Below, one piece after another: positions 36,654 to 44,663 of a stretch of DNA of 64,000 bases. The translations under genes and the position numbers were made by a program. The stretch is from Ruminococcus sp. YE71. Lineage in GTDB: Bacteria; Bacillota; Clostridia; Oscillospirales; Ruminococcaceae. Within the stretch, counting starts at the first letter, position 1; every line of letters begins with the position of its first letter. The stretch is taken from assembly GCF_900119155.1 (NCBI RefSeq), contig NZ_FPIR01000007.1:124001-188000 (forward strand), read 5' to 3'. The notes beneath the pieces were generated by a model, which made no database searches, was not told the DNA's origin, and saw only the letters and a program-made list of their open reading frames with translations.

Positions 36654-39032
36654 TTATAGTCTCTTTACATCCTGTATCAGCTTCATCAATACCACAAAGA
36701 TGATATTGTATACAAATATTACCGTCGGGTTTATTTGCGCAAATGAACCCATCAGCATCAATATCACACTTATCAGTATTCCCAGTATCACCGAACCGTA
36801 CTGCACCGCAACACCTAAATTCGCGGCGTATTTTACCCTCTTCGCCGCAACTATCAGCATCGCAAACGCCCCCGCATTCTCCTCACAGAACATCGAAGCC
36901 GATACGCTCTCCGCAGGCTCGGATATGATGTCGAACTCGTCTCCGCAGCTCTCGGGAAGCATCGTGATACTGCTCGTCTTGATGTCGAACATATGCGCCA
37001 GACTTTCCTGCTTCAGAAATGCGTCACAGCTCCTGATGTTGATGCTCACACGCTCGTATTCCAGTGCCTGCATCTGCCTTCTCATCAGCCTGTCCGCGTT
37101 CAGCTCGGCAGAGAATATCATCACGGCTTCACCCGCCACCGCAAGGTATACCGCTCCTCTTCTCTTCCCGAAACGCTCTTCCGCCGCCGCCGTCAGCAGT
37201 CCCCTGACGTGATATTTTTCGAGCATCTCCCGTCCGCCGAGCATCACTCTCTTGCTGTCTATCCAGCCCGACACGCCCATCGAAGGCTCCGCCACGCAGA
37301 CGTTCACCGTCCTCAGCCGCGCACCTGTCCCGAGCCTGTCGTACAGCGCGTCCGCCGTCACGCTTCCGCCTGCCTTCGCAAGACTCGCCGCGAGAAGGAG
37401 CGCCTGCTCTTCGCTGAACCGCGATGAAAGCATTTTCAGCCCCATTATCTCCACCGAACCCTCGGGGAACAGCTGATGTGCGCTTATCACCACAGTGTCC
37501 GTGTCCGCGTGCTCTTCCACCGACGAGTAGCCCAGCAGCACCGCCGAACAGCCCAGCAGTTTCTTGCAGGCGTTGGTCAGCGGTCGGTTGGCTATCATCA
37601 CCAGCGAGAACGCCGAACATATCGAGATAGTCCCCGAGATCGCCGCCAGCAGAACGAACATCTTTTCCTGATTGTTGGTGCCGTGCTTGTCGAACTTCCA
37701 CGACAGCGCCCCGACCAGTATCGAAGCGATCAGTATCACGGGCACGGTCTTTTCCGCGAACAGGTCTGCCAGATCGGAAGAATAGCTGTTCTTCATGAAG
37801 TCCCTGACGATGTCGGTCTTTCTCATGAAGGCGATGTCCCTGCGTTTTCTCGTCCGCAGACTGCTCAGCTCGTCGCCGTCCGCCTGCTGAACAGCCGCCA
37901 GCCCGTCGCTCTCGGTCATGAAGTCGAAGCTCCTGAGCGTTCTTCTCACGATGCTGAGTTTGCCGAGGGTGCTGACCAGCAGAAGCGTTATCGCCGCCGA
38001 GGTGTAGATGTGGAAATACCCGTATTTCAGCGATTCGGGCTCAAACAGCGTCACCAGACCCGAAATGAGAGCCGCGATAAGGTTCAGCGAGACCAGCGTA
38101 TCGCTGTCGGGGGACAGTCTGAACAGGTTCTTGAAGCCGTTCACCACCACCGAGTAGGAGAACCCGACGGCGATTATCCCGAGTATAGTGTTGGTAAAAA
38201 TATAAGCCGAGGGGTTGATAGTCCTGTCGAAGACCGCCGCCATAGGCTGTTCGAGGTCGTTGGCGATGCTGATGAACAGGCTGAACACCGAAGCCACGAG
38301 AAGCACGGCGCTCCTGACCATCAGATGCGACCTCATCCTGAGGATGCTTTCCCTGACGATGTCCCTGTCCGCCTCCGAGGTGTATTCGGTCTGACGGCTC
38401 CTTATCTTTTTCGGGTCGTGGTCGTCGGAAGTCCTCATAGTGAACGCCGCGCCCCTGTTGCCGTTTCTTCTGACGTACTCAACGGGTTCGGTCTCGTCGT
38501 CCGTATATTCGTCGGGCAGTTCCGCGAACTCCTCCGCCGCGTATTCCTCCGCGATAACGGGGGGAACATCCTCCCGCGCCGCGAAATCTGCGCCGTCGTT
38601 CATATCGGCGATGTCGTTGTCGTGAACATCCGCAAACAACTTTTCCTGCGGCTCACGGGATCCCGCCTGCGGTTTCTCCGCGTAAGCCCCGATAACAGCC
38701 CCCACATCCGAAAAGACCTCTTCGGGCGGCTCAGGCTCAGCCGTTCGCCTGCGGACGGGTTCACGTCTCACGTTCTCACGGTGATGCACATGATGTTCGT
38801 GATGTTCACGGTGTTCGTGATGTTCCTGCTCATGCTCACGATGTTCATGATGAACGTGATGTTCGCCCGAATGCCGATGATGTGTCTCACGCACGGGCTC
38901 GTCGTCCTCATCACCGCCGAACTCGGTGAACCATTTCTCACCTATGGCGGGGATGATATCATCCGCGGTCGGTCTGTTGTTTCCTATATTCTTGTTGTTA
39001 TAGTTCTTGTTCTCGTTTTCTTCCATACACAC
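36654..39032 (-). CDS. P-type-ATPase-like membrane protein lacking the catalytic motif
   Basis: A 792-residue protein resembling P1B metal-transporting ATPases in layout. The N-terminus has a histidine-rich stretch (about residues 50-85, many HH and HEH units), then an acidic linker. Several transmembrane helices (about 235-365) follow, then two more (from TVPVILIASILVGALSW), an ATP-binding-like region and two C-terminal helices. In normal family members the segment after the sixth helix reads DTVVFDKTGTLT; here it reads DTVVISAHQLFPEG, so the phosphorylated aspartate is missing. The CPx metal site is also replaced (ISICSAF), and the TGD and GDGxND motifs are not found. The nucleotide-domain echo GVSGWIDSKRVMLGGREML remains. 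It is therefore a pseudo-enzyme, perhaps a metal-binding sensor or scaffold. It follows rlmB in an operon with a 30-base gap. Confidence 0.7.
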   Translation of the reverse strand: MCMEENENKNYNNKNIGNNRPTADDIIPAIGEKWFTEFGGDEDDEPVRETHHRHSGEHHVHHEHREHEQEHHEHREHHEHHVHHRENVRREPVRRRTAEPEPPEEVFSDVGAVIGAYAEKPQAGSREPQEKLFADVHDNDIADMNDGADFAAREDVPPVIAEEYAAEEFAELPDEYTDDETEPVEYVRRNGNRGAAFTMRTSDDHDPKKIRSRQTEYTSEADRDIVRESILRMRSHLMVRSAVLLVASVFSLFISIANDLEQPMAAVFDRTINPSAYIFTNTILGIIAVGFSYSVVVNGFKNLFRLSPDSDTLVSLNLIAALISGLVTLFEPESLKYGYFHIYTSAAITLLLVSTLGKLSIVRRTLRSFDFMTESDGLAAVQQADGDELSSLRTRKRRDIAFMRKTDIVRDFMKNSYSSDLADLFAEKTVPVILIASILVGALSWKFDKHGTNNQEKMFVLLAAISGTISICSAFSLVMIANRPLTNACKKLLGCSAVLLGYSSVEEHADTDTVVISAHQLFPEGSVEIMGLKMLSSRFSEEQALLLAASLAKAGGSVTADALYDRLGTGARLRTVNVCVAEPSMGVSGWIDSKRVMLGGREMLEKYHVRGLLTAAAEERFGKRRGAVYLAVAGEAVMIFSAELNADRLMRRQMQALEYERVSINIRSCDAFLKQESLAHMFDIKTSSITMLPESCGDEFDIISEPAESVSASMFCEENAGAFAMLIVAAKRVKYAANLGVAVQYGSVILGILISVILMLMGSFAQINPTVIFVYNIIFVVLMKLIQDVKRL

Positions 39033-39062
39033 ACCACACGATCTCAGAAAGAGTGATACTCA

Positions 39063-39824
39063 TCATTTTCTTCTCTGTCTCACGGCCTCATACATACAGA
39101 TACCTGCCGCCACCGAAGCGTTGAGCGAGTTCACCTGTCCGTACATCGGCAGGCTCACAAGGAAGTCGCAGTTTTCGCGCATCAGTCTGCTCATGCCGAA
39201 CCCTTCCGACCCGATAACGAACGCCGCCGCCCCTGTGAGGTCGGTCTTATAGATATCATCGCCCGACATATCGGTGCCGTAGATCCACACGCCTGCCGCC
39301 TTGAGCTCCTTGACCGCCGCCGCGAGGTTCGGCACTCTTGCGGTCTTTATCCAGCTTGCCGCGCCTGCCGAAGTCTTATGCACGGTATAATTGAGCGTCG
39401 CGCTCCTGCGTTTCGGAATGATTATCCCGTGAGCGCCTGCCGCCTCAGCCGTTCTGATGATAGCGCCGAGGTTATGGGGGTCTTCTATCTCATCGCAGAT
39501 GATGATGAGCGGATCCTCGCCCTTCTGACGTGCGTCTTCGAGTATTTCCTCGATGGTGTAATACTCCGCGCACCCGAGCATTGCCGCGCATCCCTGATGT
39601 ACAGCCCCTGCGCACATATGGTCGAGCTTTTTGTCATCGACCTGTTTCACTATGATGTCTCTTTCCTTCGCCAGCGCACAGATTCGGCTTATCGAACCGC
39701 CTGCGTTCCTGTTCACATAAAGAGTATCTATGTTCCGTCCCGACTTTATTGCCTCGGTCACGGCGTTTCGTCCGCAGATGAGCGTCTGCTGCTGCTCATC
39801 GGTTTTCTCGGGTGTTTTCTTCAT
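39063..39824 (-). CDS. rlmB: 23S rRNA 2'-O-ribose methyltransferase, RlmB/TrmH family
   Basis: A 253-residue SpoU methyltransferase. The N-terminal substrate-binding domain starts LICGRNAVTEAIKSGRNID. The SPOUT domain has motif 1 DEIEDPHNLGAIIRTAEAAG, motif 2 AAFVIGSEGFGMSRLMRENC and motif 3 LPMYGQVNSLNASVAAGICMYE. The family modifies G2251 of 23S rRNA; related members act on other sites. AAAGGAA lies six bases before ATG. Confidence 0.92.
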   Translation of the reverse strand: MKKTPEKTDEQQQTLICGRNAVTEAIKSGRNIDTLYVNRNAGGSISRICALAKERDIIVKQVDDKKLDHMCAGAVHQGCAAMLGCAEYYTIEEILEDARQKGEDPLIIICDEIEDPHNLGAIIRTAEAAGAHGIIIPKRRSATLNYTVHKTSAGAASWIKTARVPNLAAAVKELKAAGVWIYGTDMSGDDIYKTDLTGAAAFVIGSEGFGMSRLMRENCDFLVSLPMYGQVNSLNASVAAGICMYEAVRQRRK

Positions 39825-39899
39825 TTCGGGTTCCTTTCATGGCTTTCTTGGATTTCTTGGGTTTCTTGGGTTGATTGTTTTTTTTTGGGGGATGTCGTT

Positions 39900-40246
39900 T
39901 TATTGACGCTTTGCGTCAATCGGGGGGGTTCACTCGAATCGCTTCGCTCTCTCGCGAAAATAAAATCGGCAAATCTCTTGTTCTTGGTAGGTTGGCTCTC
40001 TTTCGGGTCGAAGCTGCCTCTCGGGGGCGGGGACTCTGTCCCCGAGCCCCTGCTGGGAGGGAGCCTTTGTAGCCGTGCGAAGCTAAGGCGGGGGTCTCCC
40101 TCCCCTCCTAAACTTTTTGATTCTCTGGCGAAACCGTGTAATTTTGTTTGATGGGGCGCGGAGCTTTCTTCCCGATCGCTCTAACAAGATTTGGCGTAGC
40201 CAAATCACCGCGAATTTGGTGCAGGGGTCACTGCCCCTGCCTGGCG
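39900..40246. repeat. Palindromic repeat (families B and C) with one 19-bp insert
   Basis: Same blocks as at 33735. In the GGGACCC...GGGTC hairpin the loop has been replaced by one copy of a 19-base unit CGTGCGAAGCTAAGGCGGG (40074-40092). Family C hairpins GATTTGGCGTAGCCAAATC and CAGGGGTCACTGCCCCTG close the element. Confidence 0.8.
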
Positions 40247-40266
40247 AATTCGGGTCATTGGTTGGA

Positions 40267-40950
40267 TCATCTATGTTTGAGTGCCTCTATTTCGCCGTAC
40301 TTGATGGCTCTTACAAAGTCCTCTATCGTCACTATCTTATTTTTAGTGTACACACCAAAATAATTCTCACTATCTTTCTCGGTCGCATGATGACAGTCGC
40401 TTCCCGCAGTCTTCACAAATCCGTACTGCTCCGCATACCAGTCCGCTCTCTCGTTCCACTTTTCCATGCGGTTCCCCGCATTGTAGACCTCGACCGCATC
40501 CGTGTATAACGGCAGAAACTTCATCTCCCTGATGTAATTCGCCTCACGGAACGGATGCGCATGGACGATGACTCCGTCCGCAATATGCACCCTGTCGCAA
40601 AACTCCTGCACATCCATGTTCAAACAGTTCGGATTGTCCAGCAGCCACTTCTTGTCCACTCCGTACACCAGCAGATCGCACCCGCTCCACGCATACTCCA
40701 GCCCGAACAGCACGTTCAGACCTATCTCGTCGCCGCGCTTCTTCGCGTTCTCATACCCGACACAGAAATTCTCCACCTGCTGCTCCCACGGCAGCGACCT
40801 GTCAACAGTCGTATTCCCGTTGAGAAAATGGTCGGTGATGATGATGGTGTCGTACCCTGCCGCCTTGTACTGCTCCGCCTGAAACGCCCCGCTCGCAGAA
40901 GCACACGCCGAAACTTCCGCCGTGTGCATATGTGTTTCCGTCAAAAACAT
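40267..40950 (-). CDS. PHP-domain phosphoesterase/hydrolase
   Basis: A 227-residue PHP-superfamily metallo-hydrolase. Motifs: THMHTAEVS (motif I, two histidines), IITDHF (motif II), VIVHAHPFRE (motif III) and TAGSDCHH (motif IV), which together hold two or three metal ions. This family includes histidinol phosphatases and nucleases; the substrate cannot be read from the sequence. It starts inside the stop codon of the cellobiose 2-epimerase gene (TAATG overlap), so it may act on a phosphorylated product in the same pathway, although that is only an inference from the coupling. Confidence 0.8.
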   Translation of the reverse strand: MFLTETHMHTAEVSACASASGAFQAEQYKAAGYDTIIITDHFLNGNTTVDRSLPWEQQVENFCVGYENAKKRGDEIGLNVLFGLEYAWSGCDLLVYGVDKKWLLDNPNCLNMDVQEFCDRVHIADGVIVHAHPFREANYIREMKFLPLYTDAVEVYNAGNRMEKWNERADWYAEQYGFVKTAGSDCHHATEKDSENYFGVYTKNKIVTIEDFVRAIKYGEIEALKHR

Positions 40951-42119
40951 TACAGCTCAACGCCTCTTTTCAGCATTTCAAGGCACATTCTGCCGTTGTG
41001 ATAGGGGCACTTCCACGGGCCCGTTTCTTCCTTGAAGTCGTGGGGCTTGCCCTCGAAGCTGACTTCCGAATACCACTCGCCGCCCTCGCGCTTGTCCACG
41101 ATGTCCGACTTGATGTACTCCCAGATGCTTCTCGCCGCTTCGAGATATTTCTTGTCGCCGCTGTGCTGATAGGCGTTCACGAAGCCGACAACGCCCTCAG
41201 CCTGCACCCACCATACGCGCTTGCGGTCGATCTTGTCGTTCTCACGCTCGTTGTTGAGTGCTCCGTTTTCTATACCAATGTTGTATATATTCTCCGCAAG
41301 CCTGAGGTCGAGAGCGTTGAACTTCCCGATAAGCTCCTTGTCCCCAAGCGTTTCGACTGCAAGGTCGGTCAGCCAGCTTGCTTCGATGTCGTGTCCGTAA
41401 GAGTGGATGTCCCCGATGAGCTCGAATTTCTCGTCGAAGAATACCCTCAGCGCGTTCCTGTCGTAGTCGAAGATCTTGTTCTCCACGATGGAAAGCTGCT
41501 TTTTCAGCGCTTCCGCTACCCTCTCAGACTTGTTAGCCTTGTAAAGCTCGGTGTAAGCCTCGATGAGGTGCAGAACGCTGTTCATCGTCTTTTCCGCGTG
41601 CAGACCGTTCTCCGAAAGCGCCTCGTTGTCCGCGAGCTTCCAGTCGCGTGTGAACGCCTCGCGGCATCCGTACTCGTCGGGAGTCTTCGTCTCGATGTCG
41701 TCGAACAGTCTCTCCGCCAGCGCCAGCGCTTCCCTGACGCCTGTGGCATTGTAGTAACAGCTCAGCGCATACACCGCGAACGCGATGTTGTAGGTGTGCT
41801 TCATGTCGTCCGAAGGCTTCCCGTCAAAGGTCGTCATCCAGTACACTCCGCCCATCTCGTAGTCTATGCAGTTCTTCTTCACATACTCGAAAGCATGGTC
41901 GGCAAGCTCCCTGCACTCCCGATCTTTCAACACCTCGTAACAAGCCGAGAAAAACCACAGTATCCTCGAATGCAGAATGACTCCCTTGTCCGCTTTCTTG
42001 TCAAGCACAAGGTCAAACCCCCTGTACCCGTAGAATCCGCCGAACTCATCGTCCCGAAGCGCCGCCCAGTAAGGCAGAATGTGCCCCACCAGCTCGCCCT
42101 TTACCTCGTCTAAAAACAT
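40950..42119 (-). CDS. ce: Cellobiose 2-epimerase
   Basis: A 389-residue protein, the same length as the known Ruminococcus albus enzyme, with matching landmarks: RDDEFGGFYGY near the start, KKADKGVILHSRILWF, GGVYWM, MKHTYNIAFA, NEALSENGLHA, DIHSYGHDIEASWL, VWWVQAEGVVGFVNAYQHSG and GPWKCPYHNGRMC. The enzyme has an (alpha/alpha)6 barrel and turns the reducing glucose of cellobiose into mannose (C2 epimerisation). In cellulose- and mannan-using ruminococci it feeds beta-mannosyl-glucose phosphorolysis. GGAGAGG precedes ATG. Confidence 0.93.
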   Translation of the reverse strand: MFLDEVKGELVGHILPYWAALRDDEFGGFYGYRGFDLVLDKKADKGVILHSRILWFFSACYEVLKDRECRELADHAFEYVKKNCIDYEMGGVYWMTTFDGKPSDDMKHTYNIAFAVYALSCYYNATGVREALALAERLFDDIETKTPDEYGCREAFTRDWKLADNEALSENGLHAEKTMNSVLHLIEAYTELYKANKSERVAEALKKQLSIVENKIFDYDRNALRVFFDEKFELIGDIHSYGHDIEASWLTDLAVETLGDKELIGKFNALDLRLAENIYNIGIENGALNNERENDKIDRKRVWWVQAEGVVGFVNAYQHSGDKKYLEAARSIWEYIKSDIVDKREGGEWYSEVSFEGKPHDFKEETGPWKCPYHNGRMCLEMLKRGVEL

Positions 42120-42170
42120 AATTACCTCTCCTTGTATTGCTTTTCTTGTCCATATAAAGTGCAGATCTAA

Positions 42171-42483
42171 CTGGGGGAAACCTTTCTGAAGAAAGGTTCT
42201 CCCCCAGACCCCCTTCCAAAGACTTTTAATATGTCGTTTGTTGGGTGTGGTCGGAAAGATAGACTATCACCGTTTCAAGAGTGACCATCTGGAATAATCC
42301 TGCAAATGAGGCGTAAACCTCCCTTGAACGTCTTTTTGGCAAAGTCCAAGCCATTAAAAAAAGAATCACAAACCTGCCGACCGATACTATCTATAATAGC
42401 ATAACACCCCTTGCCAAAAAGTATTAAAAATTTTAGGAAAGGGGTCTGGGGGAGAACCCTTTTTTAAAAGGGTTTCCCCCAGT
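42171..42483. repeat. Palindromic MITE-like repeat (family A, long)
   Basis: Outer hairpins CTGGGGGAAACC...GGTTCTCCCCCAG (left) and CTGGGGGAGAACCC...GGGTTTCCCCCAG (right), with the AAGACTTTTAATA and TATTAAAAATTTTAGG segments, enclose about 200 bases without coding capacity. Related to 23144-23416. Confidence 0.75.
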
Positions 42484-42505
42484 AAAACGTCCCGTCAACG
42501 CACAA

Positions 42506-43036
42506 TCACCGATATTCGCGCACGAGTTCTACGGGGTTCCAGACCTTGTAGAGTTCGAGGTGGTCTACGGTGAGTTCGAGGGGAAAGAATTCAGATTTTT
42601 TAAGTTTTTTGTACATCCTGTGTATTCTGCCGTGGTCTTTGCTGACGGCGAGAGTTATGTGGGGATGTTCACCGACCTTGTGGCCGAGCGTATCTTTGAG
42701 CCCGTCTGTCAGCGAGTAGAAGCCGTCGGCTGGGCGGATTTTCAGGCAGAGCATAACGCTGTCCTCATGTCCGTGCAGAAGGATAGGCTTTTCGGCGAAA
42801 ACAGTGCAGGCGCTGCGGAACTGATATCCGCAGAGCCGACCCAGCATCGTCCCGTCCTTTTCCTTCGCCCAGTTGAACAGTGAGATATGATAACCGAACA
42901 CACTGTCAGCCTGTTCCCTGTCGCATCCGCGACCGTAAGGTATCTTATTCGCAGAATCCGAAGTAGCCTTTTTCATCAGGAATTTCAGTTCGGTCAGACT
43001 TTCCTGTGAAAACCCCGCAGCAATAACGTGCCCCAT
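42506..43036 (-). CDS. 2H phosphoesterase family protein
   Basis: A 176-residue protein with two H-x-S/T-x motifs, YHISLFNW (about residue 49) and HPHITLAVS (about residue 124), spaced as in the 2H phosphoesterase superfamily (2'-5' RNA ligase, cyclic phosphodiesterase). These enzymes act on 2',3'-cyclic phosphates or 2'-5' bonds in RNA or nucleotides. It follows the DUF1015 gene by six bases, so the two share a transcript. The substrate is unknown. Confidence 0.75.
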   Translation of the reverse strand: MGHVIAAGFSQESLTELKFLMKKATSDSANKIPYGRGCDREQADSVFGYHISLFNWAKEKDGTMLGRLCGYQFRSACTVFAEKPILLHGHEDSVMLCLKIRPADGFYSLTDGLKDTLGHKVGEHPHITLAVSKDHGRIHRMYKKLKKSEFFPLELTVDHLELYKVWNPVELVREYR

Positions 43037-43042
43037 AATAAA

Positions 43043-44314
43043 TCAATCCTCAGTTATTTTTCTTGCCTCAACGTAATATCTCTTATCTCTTGCATGACCC
43101 ATGCTGAATGTCTTTCTCGGCAGAGCGCCGTCGGCGATGACCGTCGGGAAAAGCTCCTGCTTCGACATATCGGGCAGTACGAAACCTACCGCGCCATCTG
43201 CCGCCGCAAGTCTCTCCACAACATCCGTTCCGTGGATGTAGTCGATCTCCGCGCCGTTGTCCTTTACCCACTTGTCGAGGAAATTCTGCACGGTCCCCAC
43301 CGTCAGTTTGCTCGACTCGTTTGCGATAGTATACCACTTTGTCTCGCCGTTATTCACGATGGCGAAGGACTGCTTTCCGTCGGTCTTGCCCTCGCTGAGA
43401 CCCAGCGCTTCGGTGATGTCGGCGATGAGCTTGCCCTCGTCAACACCCGTCACGATGCGGTGGATAGCCTCGAAATTCAGCGCAGGCGAGTGCAGGTTCA
43501 CGATCTCCGCCAGCGCGTATCTCGCAGGATGACGGCTCATGTCCTTGTCGGGGTTTTCAGCCTTCAACTGCTCGTAGAACGCCTTTGCAGTCGCCAGCGA
43601 ATGGTTTCCGTCGCCCATCGCGTATACCAGCGGCTCGGCGTCGGTCAGACCGTACCTGCGGTTGAAAGCGTTCCTGTCCGCCAGCTTGTCAAGCTCGCCG
43701 AACACCGCTTCCTGCGCAAGACTGTCCAGCAGCCACGCGTCGATGCGGCCGCCGCCCTGCATCAGGTCGAAACCGTACAGCTTTTTCAGGCTGTCCTTCA
43801 TGCCCGCTATCGGCTCGATGACCTGCTTCTTCTCGTCGTCGATGAGTATCATGATGTGCGGAAGCTCCACAGGCGCGGACTTCCTTACCTTCACTCTCGG
43901 AGGGATGCGCTCGACAACAGTCGCTTCGGTAGCCCTTACCTGCGAGGTCGAACCCTTCGTGTAGTCGTACTGCTCAAGGTCGATCGCACCTACAATGCCT
44001 GCTCTTACTATACCGTCGGTCTGCACCCTCTCGATATAGATGAGCGCGTCCTTGTACTCCTCGAAAACTTCCGTGTCAAGATACCCGAACATATTCGCGT
44101 GTATCTTCGCGATGCGCTCGTCAACATCCTTCTCGTTTAGGTACACCTCGGGCAGAATAAGGTCGAGCGCCGTGACAGCACCCTCGGTTATCTGCTTTGT
44201 CTCCGCCCAGTACTCAGGCTCGGCTGTGAACTGGTCGCAGGCAATGACCGCCCATTTTTCCATATCTACGTCCTTAGGCAGAAGAATATCCGCCGCGTGA
44301 AATGCAGTTAACAT
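43043..44314 (-). CDS. DUF1015 family protein
   Basis: A protein of 423 residues matching the DUF1015 family (AFHAADILLPKDVDMEKWAV; CDQFTAEPEYW; MGDGNHSLATAKAFYE; GFVLPDMSKQELFPTV). Members are conserved in many bacteria with no settled function; the DGNHS segment looks like an active or binding site. ATG 44314 is chosen because AAAGGAA lies seven bases upstream; an in-frame start 51 bases earlier (44365) has no such site. It leads an operon with the 2H phosphoesterase. Confidence 0.85.
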   Translation of the reverse strand: MLTAFHAADILLPKDVDMEKWAVIACDQFTAEPEYWAETKQITEGAVTALDLILPEVYLNEKDVDERIAKIHANMFGYLDTEVFEEYKDALIYIERVQTDGIVRAGIVGAIDLEQYDYTKGSTSQVRATEATVVERIPPRVKVRKSAPVELPHIMILIDDEKKQVIEPIAGMKDSLKKLYGFDLMQGGGRIDAWLLDSLAQEAVFGELDKLADRNAFNRRYGLTDAEPLVYAMGDGNHSLATAKAFYEQLKAENPDKDMSRHPARYALAEIVNLHSPALNFEAIHRIVTGVDEGKLIADITEALGLSEGKTDGKQSFAIVNNGETKWYTIANESSKLTVGTVQNFLDKWVKDNGAEIDYIHGTDVVERLAAADGAVGFVLPDMSKQELFPTVIADGALPRKTFSMGHARDKRYYVEARKITED

Positions 44315-44400
44315 ACACAATTTCCTTTCCGAAAAAAGCCGACAGCACCCGCCATCGGCTTTCATTATCTCTTGTTTGTGGTTCTACGCTTCGTTCTTTC

Positions 44401-44640
44401 CGGGGGGAAACCTTTCTGAAGAAAGGTTCTCCCCCCAGACCCCCTTTCCAAAGACTTTTAATACTTTTTGGCTTTTGGGTGGTTCTTCCTGATTTTGTGC
44501 AGGTCGGAAAGTTCGTAGTTCTCCTTTAATATAGCGAGCCCTTGCAAAAAAGACGTTCAAGGGTGCATAACGCATCATTCAAAACACATCCAACAAACGA
44601 CAATATTAAAAGTTTTAGGAATGGGATTTCACCAAAGAAA
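44401..44640. repeat. Palindromic repeat (family A, degraded)
   Basis: The left hairpin (GGGGGGAAACC...GGTTCTCCCCCC) and the AAGACTTTTAATA segment are clear; the right arm keeps ATATTAAAAGTTTTAGG but its outer hairpin has decayed. Confidence 0.65.
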
Positions 44641-44663
44641 AACCAACGTTCAGGCTCCAACCA

